Positions 1 to 5,969 of a stretch of 7,300 bases of DNA are shown piece by piece. The DNA comes from an uncultured Treponema sp. GTDB taxonomy: Bacteria > Spirochaetota > Spirochaetia > Treponematales > Treponemataceae. Both the position numbers and the translations under genes were made by a program. The stretch's first letter is position 1, and each line of letters starts with the position of its first letter. The notes under the pieces were generated by a model that worked only from the letters and a program-made list of their open reading frames with translations, was not told the DNA's origin and did not search any database. Where the stretch lies: assembly GCA_937923945.1 (NCBI GenBank), contig CALDWC010000021.1, positions 1-7,300 on the forward strand. Reading direction: 5' to 3'.

Positions 1-55
1 AACAATTAGGAAACGCTGTTAAACGGCGTCAAGCCTTTAATCAGCGTTTCCTTAA
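1..55 (+). repeat. MITE-like repeat, copy 1 (right end only)
   Basis: Bases 8-55 are the exact reverse complement of 3205-3252 (48 of 48). The first bases (AACAATTA) closely match the end of copy 3 (AACAATA at 7294-7300), so the window appears to cut this copy and the rest should lie to the left. The outer end, 36-55, reads TTTAATCAGCGTTTCCTTAA and is one terminal inverted repeat of the element. The visible part folds as a long imperfect hairpin: GGAAACGCTG (9-18) pairs with CAGCGTTTCC (42-51), extended inward by TTAAA/TTTAA with a one-base bulge and by GGC/GCC. It has no coding capacity. That it is mobile is inferred from structure and copy number. Confidence 0.8.
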
Positions 56-127
56 CGATCGTAATTTTAAAGCAATCAAGGGTTTGCTGTCGTTGTGCGT
101 GATATAGAAAGAGATGGGTTTTTGTAG

Positions 128-133
128 TATACT
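128..133 (+). promoter_or_regulatory. Possible -10 box for the HEPN gene
   Basis: TATACT sits 42 bases upstream of the ATG at 176, inside a ten-base palindrome TAGTATACTA (125-134). No convincing -35 hexamer is found 16-18 bases upstream (the sequence there is around TAGAAA), so this is a weak call. The gene itself has a good Shine-Dalgarno, AAGGAG at 162-167, eight bases before the start codon. Confidence 0.3.
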
Positions 134-175
134 AATCGCGATAAAAATGAATAAAAAAGTGAAGGAGCTTAAAAA

Positions 176-826
176 ATGGAATCATCGCTTGAAAAAGTTA
201 ATGCGCAATTTGCAAATGAGTCAAAAAACTATGATGATAATCTCCGGTTAAAGCTGCATCGGGCTTTGAGCTGGCTCAATGCGGCGGACAGTCAAAAAGA
301 GAACTTTGACTTTTGTTTTATTTCGCTGTGGATTGCCGTCAATGCAATTTACGCGAATAAGCTGGACGATTCAGGCGAGCGGGACGGACTCAACAATTTT
401 TTACAAACGGTGTGTAGTTTAGATACCGAAAAAGAATTGTACGCCCTCGTGTGGAATACGTTTTCCGATAACGTGCGGCTTTTTTTAAAAAATAAATTTA
501 TTTTTCAGCCCTTTTGGGATGAACACAACGAAGGCAAAGATACGGAAAACTGGAAACTTGCCTTTGACCGTGAAAATAAACGTGCGGTCAAGGCGATGGC
601 TCAGCAAAACACATCTGCGATTTTGCATATTGTGTTCAGGCGTTTATACACTTTGCGCAATCAAATTTTGCACGGCGGGGCTTCATTTGAAAGTTCCGTT
701 AATAAGGGACAAAAAAAAGAAGCCTGTACTTTTTTGTTGAATGTGCTGCCGATTATTTTGAAAATCATTATGGAGCATCATTCGCGCGATTGGGGAAAAC
801 CGTATTATCCGCTCGTGACGGAATGA
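176..826 (+). CDS. HEPN-domain protein (probable RNase-fold, ApeA/HEPN-like)
   Basis: A 216-residue soluble helical protein with the hallmarks of a HEPN domain. A helix at about 46-60 carries the FISLWIAVNAIYA-type signature seen in large bacterial HEPN families, and near the C-terminus there is a canonical RX4H motif, RNQILH (R161 to H166), followed by GG. In HEPN families the Arg and His of this motif form the metal-independent RNA-cleaving site of a dimer; such proteins often serve in toxin-antitoxin, abortive-infection or stress systems, but some are non-catalytic. There is no signal peptide or membrane segment. The start at 176 is set by AAGGAG eight bases upstream. No MNT nucleotidyltransferase antitoxin is visible: the upstream side is the repeat and the downstream gene is an EF-G paralogue with its own promoter, so it looks like a standalone gene unless a partner lies off-window. 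The final third contains an A8 tract (711-718). The fold is fairly secure; substrate and role are unknown. Confidence 0.75.
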   Translation: MESSLEKVNAQFANESKNYDDNLRLKLHRALSWLNAADSQKENFDFCFISLWIAVNAIYANKLDDSGERDGLNNFLQTVCSLDTEKELYALVWNTFSDNVRLFLKNKFIFQPFWDEHNEGKDTENWKLAFDRENKRAVKAMAQQNTSAILHIVFRRLYTLRNQILHGGASFESSVNKGQKKEACTFLLNVLPIILKIIMEHHSRDWGKPYYPLVTE

Positions 827-908
827 TTTGATATATCGCTTTAACCGTGTTTTGTAAAATTTTCGTAAAATTAATGAAACAATTTTCAACTTTTTAGGTC
901 TTTCTCAA

Positions 909-938
909 TTGACTAAGATGCTTTTTTTGTGTTACAAT
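909..938 (+). promoter_or_regulatory. Sigma-70-type promoter of the EF-G-like gene
   Basis: TTGACT (909-914) and TACAAT (933-938) are separated by 18 bases, and TG at 930-931 gives an extended -10 (TGT-TACAAT). The ATG lies 30 bases downstream, with AAAGGAG at 957-963 as Shine-Dalgarno five bases before it. This is the best promoter in the window and implies that the gene is expressed independently of the HEPN gene. No clear terminator separates the two genes in 827-908, so read-through from the HEPN gene is also possible. Confidence 0.75.
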
Positions 939-968
939 AAAATGTAACGTAAACTGAAAGGAGTTTAT

Positions 969-3041
969 ATGGCAGAAACGAAAAAGTTGAGAAATATTGC
1001 CGTAGTCGGACACGGTCAGTCAGGAAAGACAACGCTGGTTGAGCATCTGCTTTTTGCCGCCGGAGCGATTGATGAAGCGCAAAAGGTGGAAACGGGAAAA
1101 ACCGTTTGTGATTATACAAAAGAGGAAATCGAACGAAAAATATCGATGTATGCGAAACTGGTGCATGTATCCTGGCATGAGACTGTTTTTAATTTTTGGG
1201 ATACCCCGGGTGCTGCCGACTTTTTAGGTGAAGTCATTTTAGCCTTCCGTTCTTCTGAAAACGCGCTGATGGTTTTAGACGGTAGGCAGGGTGTTCAAAT
1301 TGAAACGATTAAGTACTGGCGGAATCTCAATGAGCGAAATAAACCGCGTATGATTTTTGTCAATAAACTGGACGAACAGCGTTCTGACTATGAAACTTGT
1401 CTCAAGGATGCCCGAACTCAATTTAATACGGAAGTGTTTCCGATTACGCTTCCTATTGGCAGTGCGGAAGGGTTCACCGGCGTTGTTGACGTTCTCACCG
1501 GCAAAGCCTATAAAGTAGAAAATAATCACGAAGTTGAAATTCCGATTCCGGCTGAAATGGAAGAAGCATATAAAAATGCACGCGGTGTTGTCGCCGGAGC
1601 TGCCGCTGAAGGAAGCGATGAACTTTTGGTTAAGTTTATTGACGAGGGCGAACTTACCGATGCGGAAATCGCGGAAGGCTTAAAGCTTGCATTGGCACAA
1701 AATAAAATTGTGCCTGCGTTTGCCGGCGCCGCCGAAAAAAACATTGGATTAAAACCGCTTTTGGATTTTATCGAAAATATTGCCCCGTCTCCCGAAGATG
1801 CGCTTGAGCTGGTGGTATCGGAAGGCGGCGAGCAGAGCATTAAAACGAGTGAAACCGGCAGTTTTTCCGGCTTGGTGGTTAAAACCTCCAATGATCAGTT
1901 TTCCGGAAGGCTAAGCTATGTAAAAGCTATTACCGGAAATCTCACTCCCGACTGCGATGTCTTTAATATCAACGAACAAAAAAAAGAGCGCATTGGAAAA
2001 CTGTTTAAACCGTTCGGGAAAAAATTGGTTGAAATTAAAAATCTATGTGCAGGAGACATCGGAGTGGTGGCAAAACTTTCCGACACGAAAACCAATGATA
2101 CTTTGGCAGCAGATCAGAAGGCTCCAATGTTCAAAAAGTTGCGGACTCCTTCACCGATTTATTCGCTCGCCGTTACCACCAATGATAAAAAAACAACGGA
2201 TAAAATGAGTGAGCTTCTCTTTAAGTTTTGCGAAGAAGATCAAACGCTTTCCTATAGTTATAATGCGGAAACGGGACAAAATATTTTATCCGGTATGGGC
2301 GAATTGCAACTGACGATTGTGTTGAATAAATTAAAAGATATTTCAAAAATCGAAGTACAAACGGCAACTCCGAAAGTTGCGTATCGTGAAACTATTCAGC
2401 GAAAAGCCCAAGCCGAATATACGCATAAAAAACAATCCGGCGGGCACGGACAATACGCCCGTGTTGTTTTGGCAATCGAACCGCTTCCGCGCGGCGAAAA
2501 TTATAAATTTTCAAACGCTGTTTTTGGCGGCGCCATTTCCAAAAACTATATTCCGGGCGTTGAAAAAGGCGTTATTGAAGCGATGGAACGCGGGGTGCTT
2601 GCCGGTTTTCCGGTTGTCGATGTTGCGTCCACCGTCCTTGACGGAAAAGAACACCCGGTTGACTCTTCCGAGCTCGCATTTAAAATCGCTGCCCGTCAAG
2701 CTTTCAAGGATGCGATGCGGAACGCCGGCGCGATTTTGCTCGAACCGATTATGAGCGTAACCGTGTTGGTACAGGCGCAATATCTCGGCGATATTATGAG
2801 CGATCTTTCTTCGAAGCGGGGACGCATCATTGGGCAGTCATCGCTTTCAAACGGTATCGAAGAAATTAAAGCGCAAGCGCCAGCGAAAGAACTGCTGAAA
2901 TACGCGATTGACTTAAAGGCTTTGACGAGCGGTACAGGCTCATTTGAAATGAACTTTGATCACTATGAACCGATTTCCGGTAAACTCGCCGATGATGTGA
3001 TTGCACAAGCCGAAGCGCAAGCCGGGGAAGAAAATGAGTGA
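969..3041 (+). CDS. Elongation factor G-like GTPase (divergent EF-G paralogue)
   Basis: A 690-residue protein of the usual EF-G length and five-domain order. G domain: G1 GHGQSGKTT (14-22), G3 DTPG (78-81), G4 NKLD (132-135), G5-like GAA (253-255). Domain II starts near 297 (GSFSGLVVK), domain III near 392 with GMGELQL (442-448), domain IV near 480-605 with HKKQSGGHGQYA and a retained tip-region His562 in EHPVDSSELAFK, and domain V follows, containing KRGRIIG (616-622). It differs from translocase EF-G: switch I has RKIS (56-59) where RGIT is usual, and switch II reads DTPGAADF, with Ala82 in place of the catalytic His of DTPGHVDF. G1 also departs from AHIDAGKTT. These traits match the EF-G-like/FusA2 group found beside a canonical EF-G, whose role is poorly defined; ribosome binding or rescue is possible but inferred. 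The cytosolic product is translated from a well-spaced Shine-Dalgarno. The gene is monocistronic, with its own promoter and a strong terminator. Confidence 0.92.
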   Translation: MAETKKLRNIAVVGHGQSGKTTLVEHLLFAAGAIDEAQKVETGKTVCDYTKEEIERKISMYAKLVHVSWHETVFNFWDTPGAADFLGEVILAFRSSENALMVLDGRQGVQIETIKYWRNLNERNKPRMIFVNKLDEQRSDYETCLKDARTQFNTEVFPITLPIGSAEGFTGVVDVLTGKAYKVENNHEVEIPIPAEMEEAYKNARGVVAGAAAEGSDELLVKFIDEGELTDAEIAEGLKLALAQNKIVPAFAGAAEKNIGLKPLLDFIENIAPSPEDALELVVSEGGEQSIKTSETGSFSGLVVKTSNDQFSGRLSYVKAITGNLTPDCDVFNINEQKKERIGKLFKPFGKKLVEIKNLCAGDIGVVAKLSDTKTNDTLAADQKAPMFKKLRTPSPIYSLAVTTNDKKTTDKMSELLFKFCEEDQTLSYSYNAETGQNILSGMGELQLTIVLNKLKDISKIEVQTATPKVAYRETIQRKAQAEYTHKKQSGGHGQYARVVLAIEPLPRGENYKFSNAVFGGAISKNYIPGVEKGVIEAMERGVLAGFPVVDVASTVLDGKEHPVDSSELAFKIAARQAFKDAMRNAGAILLEPIMSVTVLVQAQYLGDIMSDLSSKRGRIIGQSSLSNGIEEIKAQAPAKELLKYAIDLKALTSGTGSFEMNFDHYEPISGKLADDVIAQAEAQAGEENE

Positions 3042-3157
3042 TGATTCGGGCATCTTGGGAATTTCTAAAAGTATCTGTTTTTTCGAGATGTACCAATTTT
3101 TAATTCAATCAGAGGGCTTTTATATAAAACGGCGGTGAGAAGTTTTCTCATGTGCTT

Positions 3158-3186
3158 AAAAACCGCATCATTTGATGCGGTTTTTT
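3158..3186. terminator. Bidirectional rho-independent terminator
   Basis: AAAAACCGCATCA (3158-3170) and TGATGCGGTTTTT (3173-3185) are perfect inverted complements; the usable stem is about 12 bp with a four-base loop. On the plus strand it ends in TTTTTT (3181-3186), terminating the EF-G-like gene 117 bases after its stop. On the minus strand the same hairpin ends in a five-T run, so it can also stop transcripts of the convergent PEGA gene. Confidence 0.9.
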
Positions 3187-3204
3187 GTGCTTCTAAAACT
3201 GTCC

Positions 3205-3365
3205 TTAAGGAAACGCTGATTAAAGGCTTGACGCCGTTTAACAGCGTTTCCTTATTCTTTCTCAATGTTCAGTATAATAAGGTAGATTCTGAACATTTAC
3301 GAAACAATAGATTTTAAAGGTGGGCACTGATTAATTCTCGATTGAATTAATCAGTGCCTCCTTAA
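3205..3365 (-). repeat. MITE-like repeat, copy 2 (complete, 161 bp)
   Basis: This is the only complete copy. The ends are TTAAGGAAACGCTGATTAAA (3205-3224) and ATTAATCAGTGCCTCCTTAA (3346-3365), terminal inverted repeats matching at 16 of 20 positions, with TTAA at each extreme. Inside are three consecutive hairpins. The first runs 3206-3254 (TAAGGAAACGCTG paired with CAGCGTTTCCTTA, extended inward with small bulges). The second pairs AATGTTCAG (3264-3272) with CTGAACATT (3289-3297). The third pairs 3323-3337 with 3344-3358, 15 bp perfect with a six-base loop. Bases 3205-3252 equal copy 1, and 3253-3365 match copy 3 except at 3 of 113 positions, both in reverse complement. There is no ORF of its own. 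The TTAA ends could be part of the element or a target-site duplication; I cannot tell from these copies. Confidence 0.85.
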
Positions 3366-3530
3366 TTGGTTATAATCTCACGAATTTTTTTTATAAAATG
3401 ATTACTGGTACACCACATTGTGTTTTCCTTTTGGTATCAGATGGAACACGTAAAAGTAGTGTATATACAGCACTCGTTTGGAAAAGGCTTTTTCTCAAAT
3501 CGGTTTTAAAGCAAGATTTATTTAAACGTT
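3366..3530. other. Non-coding interval between repeat copy 2 and the PEGA gene
   Basis: With the terminator and repeat to its left, this completes a 489-base gap without a gene (3042-3530) between two convergent genes. No ORF with a ribosome binding site is seen on either strand. There is a TATAAT at 3371-3376 just outside the repeat end, but its only upstream -35-like sequence (TTGAAT at 3342-3347) is 23 bases away, too far for a normal promoter. A weak hairpin, GAAAA/TTTTC, lies around 3481-3495. Bases 3042-3157, left of the terminator, show nothing beyond a five-bp GAGAA/TTCTC hairpin near 3137-3149. Confidence 0.5.
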
Positions 3531-4523
3531 TTATTCATCAACTTTTACATCGACTCCGATGTCCATCGTGAGCGTGTAGATTTTTCCTTCTTCGGCATCG
3601 ATTTGCCGTAACACTTCGTAAGCGCCGAGTTCGAGCTTGACGGAGTGTTTTCCGGGCAAAAGTTCCAGCGGCGTTTTTTTTGTATCGACTGTTTTACGGT
3701 CAAGCTGTACTTCCACCTCGTCCGGCACATAAATAAAAAGAAGTGGGATAATCGATCGCAAGGGGATATCGAGCGTTTCGATACGGGCTTGTTCAATTTG
3801 AATATTCCGTACTTCGGTTCGGTAACCGTCCGCTTCAAGCACAAATCGGTAGCCGCCTATGGGGAGCGTAAAAAATTCAGGCGGAGTGGGTAAGGTGACC
3901 GGCGTTTCATTGAGCGTTACTTTTACCGCACTGTGCTTATTTGGATTCGGAAATTTCAGATTCATCGCCAACCCGCCTTCATTTGTGTATATCGGTTTAA
4001 TCGTTATCGTAAAAAGAGCTTGCTCAAATTCCGTTGTGAAGCCTTTTACAATCGGTAAAATCTGCAGCAAAAGAAAGCCGTCTTCATTTTTGAAGGTGTA
4101 CGGCAGTACTTTCGCATACGCCGAAGACTGCAGTCCATGTTTTTCGCGCGTCGGAATATGCAGTACCGTTGAAACCCGCTGCGGAAGCAACTTGCGTTCA
4201 ATCATTTTTGTGCGGTATTCGAGCTTATTCGGGGACGGCGTTTCGGAGCATCGCATAAGCAAATACTCAAGCGAATTCGGGAAAGCAAGACTCGCATCGG
4301 TTTGTTTGATTTCAATTTCGATGCCGCGCAAAAAGTTCATTCGCGTGTCAAATTTTATAGCAACGCCGGCACCGTACCGAACGCCAACCGATACTTTTTC
4401 AGTGCTGAGTTCCAATGTTTCCAGCGATGTCAACCGTACATTTTCCGCAAAAAGGACGCCGCTTAAAAAAGTATATACTATGAAGAAAAATTTTGGGGTA
4501 AAATTTTTATTAATCATGTGCAT
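3531..4523 (-). CDS. Exported PEGA-domain protein
   Basis: A 330-residue protein with a Sec-type signal peptide: basic start (MINKNFTPK), hydrophobic stretch to about 23, and probable cleavage after LFA (residue 26), before ENV. No lipobox cysteine is present, so it is probably periplasmic or outer-surface rather than a lipoprotein. The middle (about 30-190) is beta-rich and I do not recognise it. The C-terminal part holds two PEGA-like folds: one at about 198-255 with the PIGGYRFVLEADGYRTEVRNI pattern (220-241, typical G-x-Y turn and ADGY), and a second at about 262-322 with VQLDRKTVDTKKTPLELLPG then KHSVKLELGAYE. PEGA domains are small beta folds common on exported and surface proteins and often associated with peptidoglycan; the exact ligand here is unknown. 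It lies 32 bases after the M23 peptidase gene on the same strand, so co-expression is likely. The Shine-Dalgarno (GGAGG, 4539-4543) is 15 bases from the first possible ATG; an in-frame stop just upstream excludes an earlier start. The second ATG (4517) is an alternative start. Confidence 0.8.
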   Translation of the reverse strand: MHMINKNFTPKFFFIVYTFLSGVLFAENVRLTSLETLELSTEKVSVGVRYGAGVAIKFDTRMNFLRGIEIEIKQTDASLAFPNSLEYLLMRCSETPSPNKLEYRTKMIERKLLPQRVSTVLHIPTREKHGLQSSAYAKVLPYTFKNEDGFLLLQILPIVKGFTTEFEQALFTITIKPIYTNEGGLAMNLKFPNPNKHSAVKVTLNETPVTLPTPPEFFTLPIGGYRFVLEADGYRTEVRNIQIEQARIETLDIPLRSIIPLLFIYVPDEVEVQLDRKTVDTKKTPLELLPGKHSVKLELGAYEVLRQIDAEEGKIYTLTMDIGVDVKVDE

Positions 4524-4555
4524 CTTTTATATAAAATACCTCCGTCGTATGGAAT

Positions 4556-5464
4556 CTATCGGCTTTTTAAAAACTTTGCAGGATCAAGTGCAATACGACT
4601 TTCCCTAATTTCCAAGTGCAGATGATTCCCTGTAGAACGACCCGTTGAACCGACAGCTCCGATTGTTTTACCCGATTTTACCGTTTCGCCGACAACAACA
4701 AATGCTTGACTTAAATGTCCATACACACTTTCGCGTCCATCCTTATGCTGTACAATAATATGTTTTCCCAGTATATTGTTATACGCAACATCCGTAACGA
4801 CGCCTCCTGCAATCACATGAACCGGTGTTCCCCGCGGCGCCGCAATATCAATACCGCTGTGGTAGGAATTTCGTCCGGTGAACGGATCTCGCCGCATACC
4901 GAACGGCGATGAAACCCAGCCGGTGTCCAGCGGATATCGATAATAGGGCTGAAAGAAAAACGAACGAGCCGTGCCGTCAAAAAGGGCATTCGGTAAACAA
5001 TACACAAATGACACTTGCTGCGGTGCAGTAAACACCGGAAACTCAAATCCCTGAAACGGAGAAGCCACCTGATCGACATAATTCGCTATCAGATTTTCCA
5101 GCGTCGAGTCAGGCTTTTTATATACGTACAACGCCGGAAGAGACGGTAAAATAATCAGCTTTCCGGTAATATCTTCATCGGCACTCGCGATTCGGTTGAG
5201 CGTAACCAGTGCGTCATAGGGAATGCAGCAGCGGGCTGCAATCGAAAGTATGGTATCTTCCGCTTTGACCCGATACGTATAAAACTCGGGCGTAATATCC
5301 GCAGACGAATCATAGGCGGCAATCGTTTTTCGTGAATTGGCAACCGCTACCGTATATTGATTAAAAAAAATATCGTTCGCTTCCAAATCATGAATTTCAG
5401 GGTACGGCAAATTTTGGGCGAATATCGGCATTGAAAAAGCCAGTAGAAAAAAAAGTAAAATCAC
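4556..5464 (-). CDS. Secreted LysM + M23 (LytM) zinc metallopeptidase
   Basis: A 302-residue exported cell-wall hydrolase. The hydrophobic N-terminus is followed by a signal-peptidase-like site, IFA-QN, at 16/17. A LysM peptidoglycan-binding domain spans about 62-110 (YTYRVKAEDTILSIAARC, later LIILPS). The M23 domain spans about 178-297 and has all expected zinc and catalytic residues: H202 and D206 in HSGID, H250 in YGHL, and H281/H283 in HLHLE. The family are endopeptidases cutting peptide cross-links or bridges of peptidoglycan; with a complete site, this one should be active rather than an EnvC/NlpD-type activator. The start is GTG at 5464-5462, overlapping the stop of the upstream membrane-protein gene as GTGA. 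The reading frame is open to 5557 upstream but contains no other ATG, GTG or TTG, so this start is forced, apart from an ATG at codon 12 that would destroy the signal. The signal has no Lys or Arg before the hydrophobic core, which is unusual. Translational coupling with the upstream gene is likely. Confidence 0.93.
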   Translation of the reverse strand: MILLFFLLAFSMPIFAQNLPYPEIHDLEANDIFFNQYTVAVANSRKTIAAYDSSADITPEFYTYRVKAEDTILSIAARCCIPYDALVTLNRIASADEDITGKLIILPSLPALYVYKKPDSTLENLIANYVDQVASPFQGFEFPVFTAPQQVSFVYCLPNALFDGTARSFFFQPYYRYPLDTGWVSSPFGMRRDPFTGRNSYHSGIDIAAPRGTPVHVIAGGVVTDVAYNNILGKHIIVQHKDGRESVYGHLSQAFVVVGETVKSGKTIGAVGSTGRSTGNHLHLEIRESRIALDPAKFLKSR

Positions 5465-5892
5465 ACCCGATCCGTTTTTGTAATATTTGATTTCAAAACT
5501 CCGATGACAAAAAAAATGACAAACGGAGCTAAAAAAAACAAAAGAGCAGCCGATCGACTAAGGAAAAATAGAGCGTACACCGAAAGAATAAAAAATCCAA
5601 CAAAGGTAAAAAAACGCACAACCGAGTGCAAAAACTTTTTTTTATCGTGTTTCATACTTTTTAATATTTGTTTTACGATAAAAAAAACGGCAACCGCGCA
5701 TAAAACACCGGAAACAACGATCGTGTATCCGCGCGGAAAGTTTTCGGCAAAAAACCAAATCGGCAACACGATCGCACACGAAAACACGGCTAAAACCGAA
5801 ACAGCGACAACCGCCAAACCGAAACCTCGAAAAGCGTTTTTATATCTGGTAAAAATATCTTTCATATCCGTACCGGCATCGACTTGCCCCAT
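5461..5892 (-). CDS. Four-helix integral membrane protein of unknown function
   Basis: A 143-residue hydrophobic protein with four likely transmembrane helices at about 25-47, 56-77, 90-111 and 114-133, a basic loop between helices 2 and 3 (KSMKHDKKK, 79-86) and a charged C-terminal tail. By the positive-inside rule this loop and both termini should be cytoplasmic. I do not recognise a family. It is the first gene of a tight cluster: its TGA overlaps the GTG of the M23 peptidase, implying coupled translation and a link to envelope growth or export. The start is uncertain. ATG 5892 has no Shine-Dalgarno and sits inside the palindrome CCCCATGGGG (5887-5896). ATG 5865 (MKDIFTRYK) starts nearer the first helix but has only a weak GGAT upstream. 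An A8 run falls in the Lys-rich loop. Confidence 0.75.
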   Translation of the reverse strand: MGQVDAGTDMKDIFTRYKNAFRGFGLAVVAVSVLAVFSCAIVLPIWFFAENFPRGYTIVVSGVLCAVAVFFIVKQILKSMKHDKKKFLHSVVRFFTFVGFFILSVYALFFLSRSAALLFFLAPFVIFFVIGVLKSNITKTDRV

Positions 5893-5927
5893 GGGGAAAA
5901 ATCACTCACACATCCGCATTAAATGAA

Positions 5928-5953
5928 AAGGTTGCCACAGAGATGACAACCTT
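5928..5953 (-). terminator. Rho-independent terminator after the ferredoxin gene
   Basis: Read on the minus strand, AAGGTTGTCA pairs with TGGCAACCTT (10 bp including one T-G wobble) around a TCTCTG loop, followed by TT then CATTT, giving a short U-tract. It begins 17 bases after the ferredoxin stop codon and lies 35 bases before the ATG of the next gene on the strand. The short U-tract suggests termination may be incomplete, which matters because no good promoter is seen between it and the membrane-protein gene. Confidence 0.7.
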
Positions 5954-5969
5954 AACCGTCACAAAGCGA

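Noticed and set aside
8..55. Repeats considered as a CRISPR array
   Set aside because: Copies are thousands of bases apart, in opposite orientations, without regular spacers or cas genes.
1526..1891. A 121-codon minus-strand open frame within the EF-G-like gene
   Set aside because: It is Ser/Ala/Pro-rich, antisense to conserved G-domain and domain II sequence, and has no ribosome site.
3135..3317. A 60-codon plus-strand open frame across the terminator and repeat
   Set aside because: It runs through a terminator hairpin and a structured repeat, with no ribosome site or recognisable protein features.
3342..3376. Outward promoter at the end of repeat copy 2 (TTGAAT and TATAAT)
   Set aside because: The spacing is 23 bases, outside the normal 16-18 range, and there is no gene downstream on the plus strand to serve.
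3859..4608. A 249-codon open frame on the plus strand, antisense to the PEGA gene
   Set aside because: It lies opposite a well-supported exported PEGA protein, has no recognisable domain and a Cys/Ser/Arg-rich composition typical of antisense reading, and lacks a good ribosome binding site.
5531..5643. A-rich runs in the four-helix gene considered as a programmed frameshift fusing it to the M23 gene
   Set aside because: An A-AAA-AAG-like heptamer is present at the A8 run, but the M23 frame has a stop at 5558-5560 between that run and the peptidase start, so a shift there would not produce a fusion.
5504..5926. A 140-codon plus-strand open frame, very Lys/Thr-rich
   Set aside because: It is the antisense shadow of the four-helix membrane protein, whose Phe/Leu codons read as Lys and Glu on the other strand.
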